DNA from: Clostridia bacterium
Lineage (GTDB): Bacteria; Bacillota; Clostridia; Peptostreptococcales; Anaerovoracaceae
Direction of reading: 5' to 3'
NCBI GenBank assembly: GCA_900766045.1
Contig: CAAFTW010000025.1
Span: 18,304-82,303 of the forward strand
DNA: 64,000 nucleotides
Shown: one piece after another, positions 35,591 to 42,533 of the stretch
How the letters are laid out: the number at the start of each line of letters is the position of its first letter
Numbering within the stretch: position 1 is the stretch's first letter
Notes under the pieces: model-generated
What the model saw: the letters and a program-made list of their open reading frames with translations, nothing else
Database searches by the model: none
What the model was told of the DNA's origin: nothing
Translations under genes and position numbers: made by a program

Positions 35591-35944
35591 ATGAGCGATA
35601 ATTTTTTGCAGATTCTCTGCGCTGTCTTAGGGGGATCAGGACTGTGGGAGTTCATTAAATTTGAGATTCGGAAGCATAAGAAAAAGCTGTCCGACGAGCA
35701 GAAGCTGATCCTCGGCATCGCGCATGATCGCATTTGGTATTTGGGCGGCCAGTACATCAGACGAAAGGGCATCACAAAGTCGGAGTTAGACAACTTAGAG
35801 CGCTTCGCGGTCCCATATCTTGACATGGGGGGAAACGGCACTGGGAGGAAAATCTGGTCTGACGTGCAGGAACTCGAACTGATCAGCGAAGCAGAAGCAG
35901 AAAAGCGCGATGCCGAGTACTGGAAGTCATTAAAGTGTAATTAG
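35591..35944 (+). CDS. Membrane-anchored lysis-region protein (117 aa)
   Basis: ATG 35591 follows TGAGGAAGAAGGG. Residues 1-22 are hydrophobic (FLQILCAVLGGSGLWEFI) and probably anchor the protein. The rest is soluble and charged, with HDRIWYLGGQYIRRKGITKSELD. It lies just before the holin, so a helper role in lysis is plausible but unproved. Confidence 0.55.
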   Translation: MSDNFLQILCAVLGGSGLWEFIKFEIRKHKKKLSDEQKLILGIAHDRIWYLGGQYIRRKGITKSELDNLERFAVPYLDMGGNGTGRKIWSDVQELELISEAEAEKRDAEYWKSLKCN

Positions 35945-35953
35945 GAGGATACT

Positions 35954-36175
35954 ATGGATTTAAAAAAGAGAGCGAAAAACAAAGCATTTTGGGTATCACT
36001 GATCGCAGCGGTTGTGCCTTTTGTCTATCAGATTTTAGGCCTGGTCGGAGTTGTCGCCCCGATCTCCAGCTCTGAGGTGATCAAGGTTACCGGAATTATT
36101 CTTAATTTATTGGTAGCAGCAGGTGTCCTGATGGACCCTACCACACCGGGAGTCAAAGACAAGGAGGCTGAGTAA
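35954..36175 (+). CDS. Holin (phiLC3-like)
   Basis: The 73-residue protein has two hydrophobic helices (residues 11-35 and 43-60) and the phiLC3-type ending LMDPTTPGVKD. Holins open the cytoplasmic membrane at the end of the lytic cycle so that the lysin reaches the wall. The stop overlaps the lysin start by one base, the usual holin-lysin cassette. Confidence 0.85.
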   Translation: MDLKKRAKNKAFWVSLIAAVVPFVYQILGLVGVVAPISSSEVIKVTGIILNLLVAAGVLMDPTTPGVKDKEAE

Positions 36176-37002
36176 TGGCTTTAAATGGTATCGATGTTTC
36201 CGGCTGGCAGAAGGGTATCAACCTCTCTGCCGTGCCGTGCGACTTTGTGATCGTCAAAGCAACCGGAGGCACTAAGTTGGTTGCATCCACCTGTGATCCG
36301 CAGATCCAGGCTGCGAAGAAAGCGGGAAAGCTGTGGGGCTTTTACCACTTTGCCAGGGAAAAAGGATACGGCGCAAGCTCCGGAGCGGCGGAAGCCAAGT
36401 GGTTTGTAAAAAACTGCAAGAATTATTTTGGTCACGGGATCCCGGTCTTAGACTTTGAGCAGGACACAGCCACATGCGGCTCTGCCTGGGCGAAGGAGTT
36501 TCTGGACACCGTCTACCAGCTGACCGGAGTCAGACCGATGATTTATATGTCTTTGTCTGTGGTCAACTCTCATAACTGGAGCGCAGTTGCTAAAAATTAC
36601 GGCTTGTGGGTGGCCGCCTACGCGTCCAATGCGGATACAGGCTACCAGAAGCCTTCTGCCCCTGTATGCGGCGCATGGGGACGGAACGTAGCGATTTATC
36701 AGTACAGCTCGCATGGCAGGCTCCGTGGCTTTAATGGCTATCTGGATCTCGATCGCTTTTATGGTGACGAGGCAGCCTGGAAGGCCTTTGCCACGGCTAA
36801 GCCGGCGGCAAAGAGCAAGGAGCCGGCAAAGGAAAAGACCGCGCCCGCTAAGTCCTCCGGAGTGCTTAAAGTCGATGGCATCATGGGCAAAGACACGGTT
36901 AAAGCGCTCCAGAAGGTCCTTGGTGTGACAGTCGATGGAGTCCTGGGTAAGGACACCATTAAGGCTCTGCAGAAGTGGCTTAATAAGCAGCTGTCTAAGT
37001 GA
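36175..37002 (+). CDS. GH25 endolysin with C-terminal wall-binding repeats
   Basis: The 275-residue lysin has a GH25 muramidase domain (residues 1-195): GIDVSGWQKG with the catalytic Asp, PVLDFEQD with the second acidic pair, and YQYSSHGRLRGFNGYLDLDRFYG at the end. A Lys/Ala/Pro linker follows, then two copies of a peptidoglycan-binding repeat (KVDGIMGKDTVKALQKVLG and TVDGVLGKDTIKALQKWLN). It has no signal peptide and relies on the upstream holin. Confidence 0.93.
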   Translation: MALNGIDVSGWQKGINLSAVPCDFVIVKATGGTKLVASTCDPQIQAAKKAGKLWGFYHFAREKGYGASSGAAEAKWFVKNCKNYFGHGIPVLDFEQDTATCGSAWAKEFLDTVYQLTGVRPMIYMSLSVVNSHNWSAVAKNYGLWVAAYASNADTGYQKPSAPVCGAWGRNVAIYQYSSHGRLRGFNGYLDLDRFYGDEAAWKAFATAKPAAKSKEPAKEKTAPAKSSGVLKVDGIMGKDTVKALQKVLGVTVDGVLGKDTIKALQKWLNKQLSK

Positions 37003-37006
37003 TTTC

Positions 37007-37110
37007 AAACTGAGCGCTTCTTAGTGTTATAATAGGACTTGAGTGATTCAGTTTATCTTAGCGATGTAAGAAGCCTATGGCTTCAGTGCCAAAGATCCTA
37101 AATTACAAAG
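37007..37110 (+). other. Interlocked inverted repeats after the lysin gene
   Basis: AAACTGA (37007-37013) can pair with TCAGTTT (37048-37054), and GCTTCTTA (37016-37023) with TAAGAAGC (37067-37074). The order of the four arms is that of a pseudoknot. A TTATAAT lies inside and a strong terminator follows, so a small RNA or a structured 3' end is possible. Confidence 0.35.
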
Positions 37111-37150
37111 AAAAAGAGCCGGGGGCATTTCACCTCGGCTCTTTTTCTTT
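37111..37150. terminator. Strong bidirectional Rho-independent terminator
   Basis: AAAGAGCC and GGCTCTTT form the stem around GGGGGCATTTCACCTC, with an A-run on one side and a T-run on the other. It closes the phage late operon from the left and the minus-strand accessory genes from the right. Confidence 0.85.
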
Positions 37151-37580
37151 ATTTATGATTTCTGATCATTTCCTCGACCAGCTCAGACTTTGTCTTTCCT
37201 GTTTCACTTGCCAGCCGGGCCAGCATCTCTGCGGCATCGGTTGCAATGCTAAAAGTCACTGTTTTCTTGCTGTCGTCTTCGGCAATTTCGCCGAAAATCG
37301 ACTCATACTCATCCGCAGACAGATGCTCCTCCGCCCACTGGCGGGCATTTTCTACGGTCAGCGGCTGGATCTGCTCACCGCCGGACCACTCATTCTGCCC
37401 GATGGTCTGGGCGTATCTGCTCATCGGCCCGCCCTCGCCGTACAGGAAAAATTCTCCTGTACGCTTCTGATAGAGCTCCTCTGACCAGTGTGCAAAATCA
37501 CTTGCATTACTGTAGCTGTCCTCGCCAAGAAACTTGGCAGTCTCAGTGTTATACAATTTCCCATCAATAACTTTCTTCAT
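37149..37580 (-). CDS. Accessory protein with C-terminal ribbon-helix-helix
   Basis: The 143-residue protein starts at ATG 37580 behind AAGGAAGG. The last 40 residues read as a CopG/Arc-type ribbon-helix-helix (TVTFSIATDAAEMLARLASETGKTKSELVEEMI). The first 100 residues have the pattern GKLYNTETAKFLGE...FFLYGEGGP and do not belong to a family I can name. Its lone orientation opposite the phage operon marks it as a cargo (moron) gene. It may repress its own promoter or act as an antitoxin. Confidence 0.65.
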   Translation of the reverse strand: MKKVIDGKLYNTETAKFLGEDSYSNASDFAHWSEELYQKRTGEFFLYGEGGPMSRYAQTIGQNEWSGGEQIQPLTVENARQWAEEHLSADEYESIFGEIAEDDSKKTVTFSIATDAAEMLARLASETGKTKSELVEEMIRNHK

Positions 37581-37635
37581 TTTAAGGCCTTCCTTTCTGT
37601 TAGGCGGCCCTTTCAGGCCGCCGCATTGATTCTTA

Positions 37636-37923
37636 CTAGTCAAACAGGATTGTTTCAAAATCGCTAATTCTCAGGTTGTTATCTGAGCCTGCATCGTATC
37701 CGATGTCCGCGATATATCTTGAAACTGCATCTACTACAGTCATTTCAGTAGCTTCAACTTCCTTCTGGTAGTCACTCCATCTCTTTTCAATGTCTGCTCT
37801 TACACTCTCTGGAATTGCCATCCACTTTTCATCTACTGCAGCTCGGATTTCATCCTCTGACATATCGTCAAATCTAACTGCTGTAATAACCATTCTCCCG
37901 TTTTCGTCAATTCTGTATTCCAT
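37636..37923 (-). CDS. Accessory protein, unknown (95 aa)
   Basis: ATG 37923 follows an AGGAGGT site on the minus strand. The product is acidic and helical with MEYRIDENGRMVITAVRFDD at the start, and no domain is recognised. It lies between two other minus-strand genes in AT-richer DNA, suggesting a small cargo operon carried by the prophage. Confidence 0.55.
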   Translation of the reverse strand: MEYRIDENGRMVITAVRFDDMSEDEIRAAVDEKWMAIPESVRADIEKRWSDYQKEVEATEMTVVDAVSRYIADIGYDAGSDNNLRISDFETILFD

Positions 37924-38007
37924 TTTGTGTACCTCCTGTATCCGTATCTTTATTGTAATTATATTATACATCGAATTTATTTAAAGTCAATATATAGAGT
38001 AAAAAAA

Positions 38008-38442
38008 TTATGCGATTCCTTCTACCAGTCTGTCCAGTGCCGGAGCGATGATCTCATCCGCTTCCCACTCGTCAGCGCTGATATGCTTGGAAAAGTTGTC
38101 CTGCAGGTCGATCCAGATCTTGGATCCGATCAGTCTGTATGCTTCGCTGTGGCTGATGCTCTCTCCATTCATCTCACTGAAGGAGATGCTTCCGGATTTT
38201 CTGTAGTGGATCTCGAGGTTGAGAAGTGTCTTAGCGTTGATGTAAAGACGGTCCTTTCCATATTTTGTCCATCTCTTGAAGCCTTTTGCTTCCAGAGCCG
38301 CGATTTTCTCATCGTCTGTCATTTCCTTTGCTTCTGCCCATGCCATGCGGAGAGCCTCAGCGATAAACTCTACTGCTCTGTATCCGCTTTCGTTTTCTGC
38401 TGCTCTTGCGATCTCCCATGCTCTCTTCATAATGTTCATCAT
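38008..38442 (-). CDS. Accessory protein, unknown (144 aa)
   Basis: Start ATG 38442 follows AGAAAGGAG. The protein is charged and helical (KRAWEIARAAENESGYRAVEFIAEALRMAW), with a later beta segment. A similar start in many short accessory proteins of Bacillota mobile elements hints at a mobile-element family, but no function can be assigned. It is the last gene before the prophage edge. Confidence 0.55.
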   Translation of the reverse strand: MMNIMKRAWEIARAAENESGYRAVEFIAEALRMAWAEAKEMTDDEKIAALEAKGFKRWTKYGKDRLYINAKTLLNLEIHYRKSGSISFSEMNGESISHSEAYRLIGSKIWIDLQDNFSKHISADEWEADEIIAPALDRLVEGIA

Positions 38443-38535
38443 TTTCGGTTCTCCTTTCTGTGTTTCCCTTTCCTTACCTTGTATCTATATTATATCATGA
38501 GTTTATTTAAAGTCAATAGAAAATAGAATAATTTA

Positions 38536-38722
38536 TTTAAATTATTTTCGCCTGTATGAATGACGTCCTGTGTTTTTGACGGATTAGGGTGCACAGTAGG
38601 GTGCACACCTTTAACGCTTTTTTGCCCCGATTTTCTCCTTTTTGTTAAAACTATCTAACAGAAAAATATAAAAAGAGCGAGCGTATAACCGTTGAAATTC
38701 CAAAGATTATACTCTCGCTTTC
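38536..38722. repeat. 187-base repeat, copy A (3' flank of tRNA-Val(CAC))
   Basis: Ungapped match to 40749-40935 with about 24 mismatches. It contains a hairpin terminator for the minus-strand tRNA and, on the minus strand, an open frame with the peptide CTLLCTL...QKHRTS ending at the same TAA in both copies. That resembles the C-terminal tail of a phage integrase. It marks the right edge of the prophage. Confidence 0.75.
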
Positions 38723-38726
38723 TGAA

Positions 38727-38799
38727 TGGTCTGTGCGGGGCTCGAACCCACGACATCCTGGTTGTGACCCAGGTGCTCTCCCAGCTGAGCTAACAGACC
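38727..38799 (-). tRNA. tRNA-Val (anticodon CAC)
   Basis: The minus strand folds as a complete cloverleaf: acceptor GGTCTGT/ACAGACC, D-arm AGCTCAGCTGGGAGAGC, anticodon stem CCTGG/CCAGG with loop GTCACAA (anticodon CAC, codon GUG), T-arm GTGGGTTCGAGCCCCGC and discriminator A. No CCA is encoded. Its 3' end faces the prophage, the usual arrangement when a phage integrates into the 3' part of a tRNA gene. Confidence 0.9.
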
Positions 38800-39303
38800 A
38801 TACTGTATACACCGATAACAGAATTTTACAAGCTGTACAGAAACTTTCCATATCGCTTACCAGACTATTATAACACACGGCAGGTAAATTTACAGGGGAA
38901 ATGCTTCTTGGATGGGGGTATGAACTGGTGGGAGTTTTGCTTTACAAAGCTCCAGGCGTTCTGTGCGCTGTACGCAGCCTGTGTCCGGAATGCTTCCATT
39001 CCACACAGCCGTGCTCCCGGAGTCAGCCCGGCGATCGTCTGGCAGCGAGGCGCTCAGACGTCCAGGTATCAGGCTGCGTTACAGACTCACCTTCCATCAG
39101 CTCAGCAGGTCTCTTGCTGCCCCGCAGCTCAGAATCAGCATTCTGGGTTCCAGAAGCTCCATTCACAACGAAAAGATAAAAAAACTGCAGCTCACTGATA
39201 CCAGACATCAATGACCTGCAGATTAAACAATATGTACGAATGAGTGCGAGCGAGTACAGTTGGATACAATTTGCAACCAACTTGCAACCAACTTGCAACC
39301 AGA
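38800..39303. other. Non-coding stretch right of tRNA-Val(CAC)
   Basis: No gene can be supported. Several overlapping frames exist only because stops are scarce. The right end carries three tandem copies of an 11-base unit TTGCAACCAAC (39271-39303, the last imperfect) directly behind an integrase-like remnant. A 20-base piece near 39072 recurs near 48052. Confidence 0.5.
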
Positions 39304-39417
39304 TCAGCGGGTATGCCTCGCCGCAATTCTCAATCCTGCCTCCTTGGGTGACGATGCAAAAACACTGTAGCGCTTGCCCTGGCAGGTAAAGATGTATCTC
39401 TTTTTATTCGCTGACAT
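39304..39417 (-). pseudogene. Integrase N-terminal remnant (37 codons)
   Basis: ATG 39417 has a good ribosome site (AAGGAG on the minus strand). The frame encodes KKRYIFTCQGKRYSVFASSPKEA and stops at TGA 39304. The pattern of aromatic strand, GKRYSV, then KEA matches the arm-binding N-terminal domain of tyrosine recombinases; the rest of such a protein is missing. It is therefore probably the stump of an integrase from a lost element. Confidence 0.5.
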
Positions 39418-39429
39418 GTGATCATCTCC

Positions 39430-40194
39430 TTAGTAGCGGACTGTAATCTTCTTCGAATTGTATTCGAGTTTAGCTTTGTGGGCGCCAATGTAATATGGGT
39501 ATAGAATGTCGTCCTTGTGCTTGGCCTTTACTGTTTTCAGGAGTGTCTTTCCTGATCCATTCGGATTGATTCGGTACAGCTTGATCTTATGCAGATCTGG
39601 GTACTTGTCTCCATAGATCATCCGCTCCGGAAGGTAGTAATCTCCGTAATAGAACTTTCCTGACCTTGTTACTGCTCCCATTCCGTTCTTCGTCAGCGTC
39701 TTTACCTTCGCGCAGCCGGTGTCCGTAAACTTGTAAATCGTGTAGTCAATCGGGGAAACGTCTGTAGGCGTACGGGAGGATCCGATGAAGTAATCGCCGC
39801 TTTTGACTCCAACATTTGCTCCTGTCTGAGCAAGAGAAGCAGTTCCTGTCTTCTGGTCATAGACATAAATCCAATTCCGATACCAGCGCATCACATTGAT
39901 GTAGACAAGCCCCACAGCCGGTCTGACAGCAGTGACGGAAGCATTAGAGTCCTCGTTCTTCTTAACTGTCAGATTGATCGGCGCAGAGCTGATAACTTCT
40001 CCTGTATCAGGATCAAGCCTATCCACCTGGAAGTGATTCGCGTGATAATTGATGTGGTAGTGTACGCCGTTGCATATCCAGCTGTATGTCTTCACCTTTG
40101 TAAAGCTGTAGCTGTCATCTGCAAAGACCGGTGCTGCCATGAGCAGGGTGCCGATCAACGCCGCCAGCAGAGGGACTAAAAGCTTCTTTTTCAT
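39430..40194 (-). CDS. Secreted protein of unknown function
   Basis: The 254-residue protein starts at ATG 40194 behind GGAGGCGC. It has a clear Sec signal peptide (KKKLLVPLLAALIGTLLMAAPVFA, cleavage after AFA-like VFA). The mature part is basic, aromatic and repetitive, with short beta segments (FYYGDYYLPERMIYGDKYPD) resembling beta-propeller or DUF5050-type repeats seen in gut Clostridia secreted proteins. It is followed 12 bases later by the integrase stump. Function unknown. Confidence 0.65.
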   Translation of the reverse strand: MKKKLLVPLLAALIGTLLMAAPVFADDSYSFTKVKTYSWICNGVHYHINYHANHFQVDRLDPDTGEVISSAPINLTVKKNEDSNASVTAVRPAVGLVYINVMRWYRNWIYVYDQKTGTASLAQTGANVGVKSGDYFIGSSRTPTDVSPIDYTIYKFTDTGCAKVKTLTKNGMGAVTRSGKFYYGDYYLPERMIYGDKYPDLHKIKLYRINPNGSGKTLLKTVKAKHKDDILYPYYIGAHKAKLEYNSKKITVRY

Positions 40195-40292
40195 GATTGC
40201 GCCTCCTTTTACTTTATTTTTGCAAGAATAGAACAAATTTTCGCATAAGAAGATCCATCAATATCGCCTTGAATATAGAGCTGTTTATAATG

Positions 40293-40607
40293 CTAAATCT
40301 CGGCTTTTGTATCTATATTTCTAGAAGATTTTTTCTTCTTATAAGTAGGCAATTCAAGTATCCCTGCATCTAAAGCAAGTCTGTACATATGCTTGCAGGG
40401 TTTTCTACGTGCAGAAAAATCGACGCAACTGCAGGCCTTCAAAGTAACATGATAAGGGTCGGGCTCCGAGCCCTGAATCAAGGCGTGCTCCTGACCAGGC
40501 ACTAGGACTTCGTCAACAATCTGCTCTTCTTTCAGCTTTTTAGCGGACTCTATGCGCTTAACTTGATTGTAATCGTAATGTAGATCCCTGTATTTTGATT
40601 GTATCAT
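40293..40607 (-). CDS. SWIM zinc-finger protein
   Basis: The 104-residue protein carries a SWIM-type zinc finger, CSCVDFSARRKPCKHMYRLAL (CxC...CxH, about residues 59-80), preceded by strands DPYHVTLKA. SWIM domains bind DNA or proteins. Here the domain stands alone without an SNF2 or transposase partner. The gene lies inside the segment bounded by the two 187-base repeats, so it may be cargo of an old element. Confidence 0.75.
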   Translation of the reverse strand: MIQSKYRDLHYDYNQVKRIESAKKLKEEQIVDEVLVPGQEHALIQGSEPDPYHVTLKACSCVDFSARRKPCKHMYRLALDAGILELPTYKKKKSSRNIDTKAEI

Positions 40608-40665
40608 GAAAGGCCTCAGAAATGAACTTTTACAGAGATTGTTTCATACTCTCGAAGAAAAATCT

Positions 40666-40750
40666 GTGGTATAATTGATCTGGAAACTTCCCACACAGTC
40701 AAAATATTTTAGTGCATTACAACAGCCGGGCGTTTTGCCCGGCCTTTTTT
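40666..40750 (+). ncRNA. Short promoter-to-terminator unit, candidate small RNA
   Basis: An extended -10 (TGTGGTATAAT, about 40666-40676) is followed about 50 bases later by the hairpin GCCGGGC-GTTTT-GCCCGGC with seven Ts (40726-40751). No gene fits between. The same layout occurs at 45838-45928. A transcript of roughly 70 bases is inferred. Confidence 0.4.
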
Positions 40751-40935
40751 TAAATTATTTTCGTCTGTCTGAGCGACGTCCTGTGTTTTTGACAGCTCAG
40801 GGTGCACAGCTGGGTGCACACATCAGACTCCTTTTTGCTCCGATTTTCTCCTTTTTGTTAAAATTATCTAACAGAAAAATATAAAAAGAATGAGCGTATA
40901 ACCGTTGAAATTCCAACAGTTATACGCTCACTTCG
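40749..40935. repeat. 187-base repeat, copy B (3' flank of tRNA-Val(GAC))
   Basis: The pair of copy A (38536-38722), offset by exactly 2213 bases with no gaps. Its left end coincides with the T-run of the terminator above. It too is followed by a minus-strand valine tRNA. Confidence 0.75.
40872..40929 (-). terminator. Terminator of tRNA-Val(GAC)
   Basis: On the minus strand GAGCGTATAAC (40919-40929) pairs perfectly with GTTATACGCTC (40892-40902), followed by an ATTCTTTTTATATTTTTC tail. It lies directly downstream of the tRNA 3' end. Confidence 0.8.
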
Positions 40936-40936
40936 T

Positions 40937-41012
40937 TGGTGACCCGTATTGGACTTGAACCAATGACCTCCTGGTTGTCACCCAGACGCTCTCCCAGCTG
41001 AGCTAACGGATC
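40937..41012 (-). tRNA. tRNA-Val (anticodon GAC)
   Basis: Full cloverleaf on the minus strand: acceptor GATCCGT/ACGGGTC, D-arm AGCTCAGCTGGGAGAGC, anticodon stem TCTGG/CCAGG with loop GTGACAA (anticodon GAC, codons GUC/GUU), T-arm ATTGGTTCAAGTCCAAT, discriminator A and an encoded CCA. Confidence 0.93.
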
Positions 41013-41316
41013 AGAAATTATGAATGGTCTGCGCACAGAAGTGCGTCGTTACTAGATGAGTATAGCATAGGAAAATTGAAATTGCACGATGTATTTTATT
41101 GAGGACAATACAGATTACAATATCTGCTTCCCATGGGATTTGATTTCCATTATGTATTTTCAGGTGTCCTGGATTTCACCGACTTGAACGTTCTGTCCGG
41201 GAGCCGCCTGTTTCAGCGTTCTATGGATAATCCCGGGATACTTTGTTCCTGATTACAAGGTTTATTGATCGAATCCTTCGCTGTCGTGAAAATTATATGA
41301 AAATATGTATATATTA

Positions 41317-41344
41317 TTGTGCTTCGATCCGTTGTGACTATAAT
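41317..41344 (+). promoter_or_regulatory. Promoter of the bile salt hydrolase gene
   Basis: TTGTGC (41317) and TATAAT (41339) are separated by 16 bases, ahead of an AGGAGG ribosome site and ATG 41388. The 300 bases to the left (41013-41316) hold no gene that I can see. Confidence 0.65.
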
Positions 41345-41387
41345 ATCACTTGAGAGAGATTTTCATACGCACAGGAGGTGTTCAACG

Positions 41388-42374
41388 ATGTGCACAGCAG
41401 CAACATACACAGGAAAAGATCACTATTTTGGAAGAAATCTGGATCTGGAATATTCCTATAACGAGCAGGTTACCGTTATGCCACGGAGTTTTCCGCTGAA
41501 ATTCCGCCACGCAGATACTCTGACCGAGCACTTTGCTATGATCGGCATGGCCTATGTGGTAGGCGGTTATCCGCTGTATTACGATGCAACCAATGAGTGC
41601 GGCCTTTCCATGGCCGGTCTGAACTTCCCAGGGAATGCAGATTACAAGCCCCTGGACGAGGACGCCGATGACGGCGTTGTAAATATTACATCCTTTGAAT
41701 TCATTCCGTGGATCCTCAGCCAGTGCAGCGACGTGTTCGACGCAAGAGCCTATCTGGACCGCATCAACCTGATCGATGAGAATTTCAGCGATCAGCTGCC
41801 GAATTCACCGCTTCACTGGATCATTGCCGACCAGAAATGTTCGATTGTGGTTGAGTGTGTCAAGGATGGCCTGAAGGTGTACGACAATCCGGTCGGTGTT
41901 ATGACCAACAACCCGACGTTTGATTACCAGCTGTTCAATTTGAATAACTTCATGCAGGTATCAAAAGAACCGTCCCAGAATACCTTTGCGGATGGCCTGG
42001 AACTTGACCAGTACAGCCGCGGCATGGGCGGAATCGGCATCCCGGGTGACCTCTCATCCGCGTCGCGTTTTGTCAAAGTGGCATTTACCAAGATGAACTC
42101 CCTGCCGACAGACACAGAGTCCGCCAGCATCAGTCAGTTTTTCCACATTCTGGGCTCCGTCGACCAGCAGAAGGGCTGCGTCCACCTCGGCGGTGACAAG
42201 TACGAGTACACCATCTACTCCTCCTGCTGCAACATGGACCGTGGCATTTACTACTACACGACCTACGAGAATTCTCAGATTTCCGCTGTTGATATGAATA
42301 AGGAAGACCTCGATTCCGAACAGCTGATTACCTATCCGCTCATCGAGGGTCAGCAGATCCACTTCCAGAACTAG
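41388..42374 (+). CDS. Choloylglycine hydrolase (bile salt hydrolase)
   Basis: The 328-residue protein starts Met-Cys, and removal of Met exposes the N-terminal nucleophile Cys2. The family residues are visible: R16 and D19 in FGRNLDLEY, the Asn in ECGLSMAGLNFPG, GVMTNNPTFDYQ near residue 170, and SSASRFVKVAF near 223. The enzyme cuts glycine or taurine from conjugated bile acids (or a related amide) in the gut. There is no signal peptide, as usual. It stands alone with its own promoter and terminator. Penicillin V acylases share the fold, but the GRNLDLEYSY start favours bile salt hydrolase. Confidence 0.92.
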   Translation: MCTAATYTGKDHYFGRNLDLEYSYNEQVTVMPRSFPLKFRHADTLTEHFAMIGMAYVVGGYPLYYDATNECGLSMAGLNFPGNADYKPLDEDADDGVVNITSFEFIPWILSQCSDVFDARAYLDRINLIDENFSDQLPNSPLHWIIADQKCSIVVECVKDGLKVYDNPVGVMTNNPTFDYQLFNLNNFMQVSKEPSQNTFADGLELDQYSRGMGGIGIPGDLSSASRFVKVAFTKMNSLPTDTESASISQFFHILGSVDQQKGCVHLGGDKYEYTIYSSCCNMDRGIYYYTTYENSQISAVDMNKEDLDSEQLITYPLIEGQQIHFQN

Positions 42375-42405
42375 AAGGGACAAAAATCAAACGATGCAAG
42401 GAGTA

Positions 42406-42434
42406 AGCCGGCAGGGCAGTCTGCCGGCTTTTTG
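42406..42434 (+). terminator. Terminator of the bile salt hydrolase gene
   Basis: AGCCGGCAG and CTGCCGGCT form a 9-bp stem with loop GGCAGT, followed by TTTTTG. Confidence 0.88.
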
Positions 42435-42533
42435 TGTGCCTGCATGCTGCCTGATCAGGCGGAATGAAAGGACCTGGCAGCTGTCTCAGAAGCAGAAGGA
42501 CAGCTCCGCTGCTCCCGGCGGAGGGTTACAAAG

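Noticed and set aside
38901..39214. Three overlapping frames of 80-96 codons
   Set aside because: All three frames of the same strand are open over the same bases, none with a start signal or domain.
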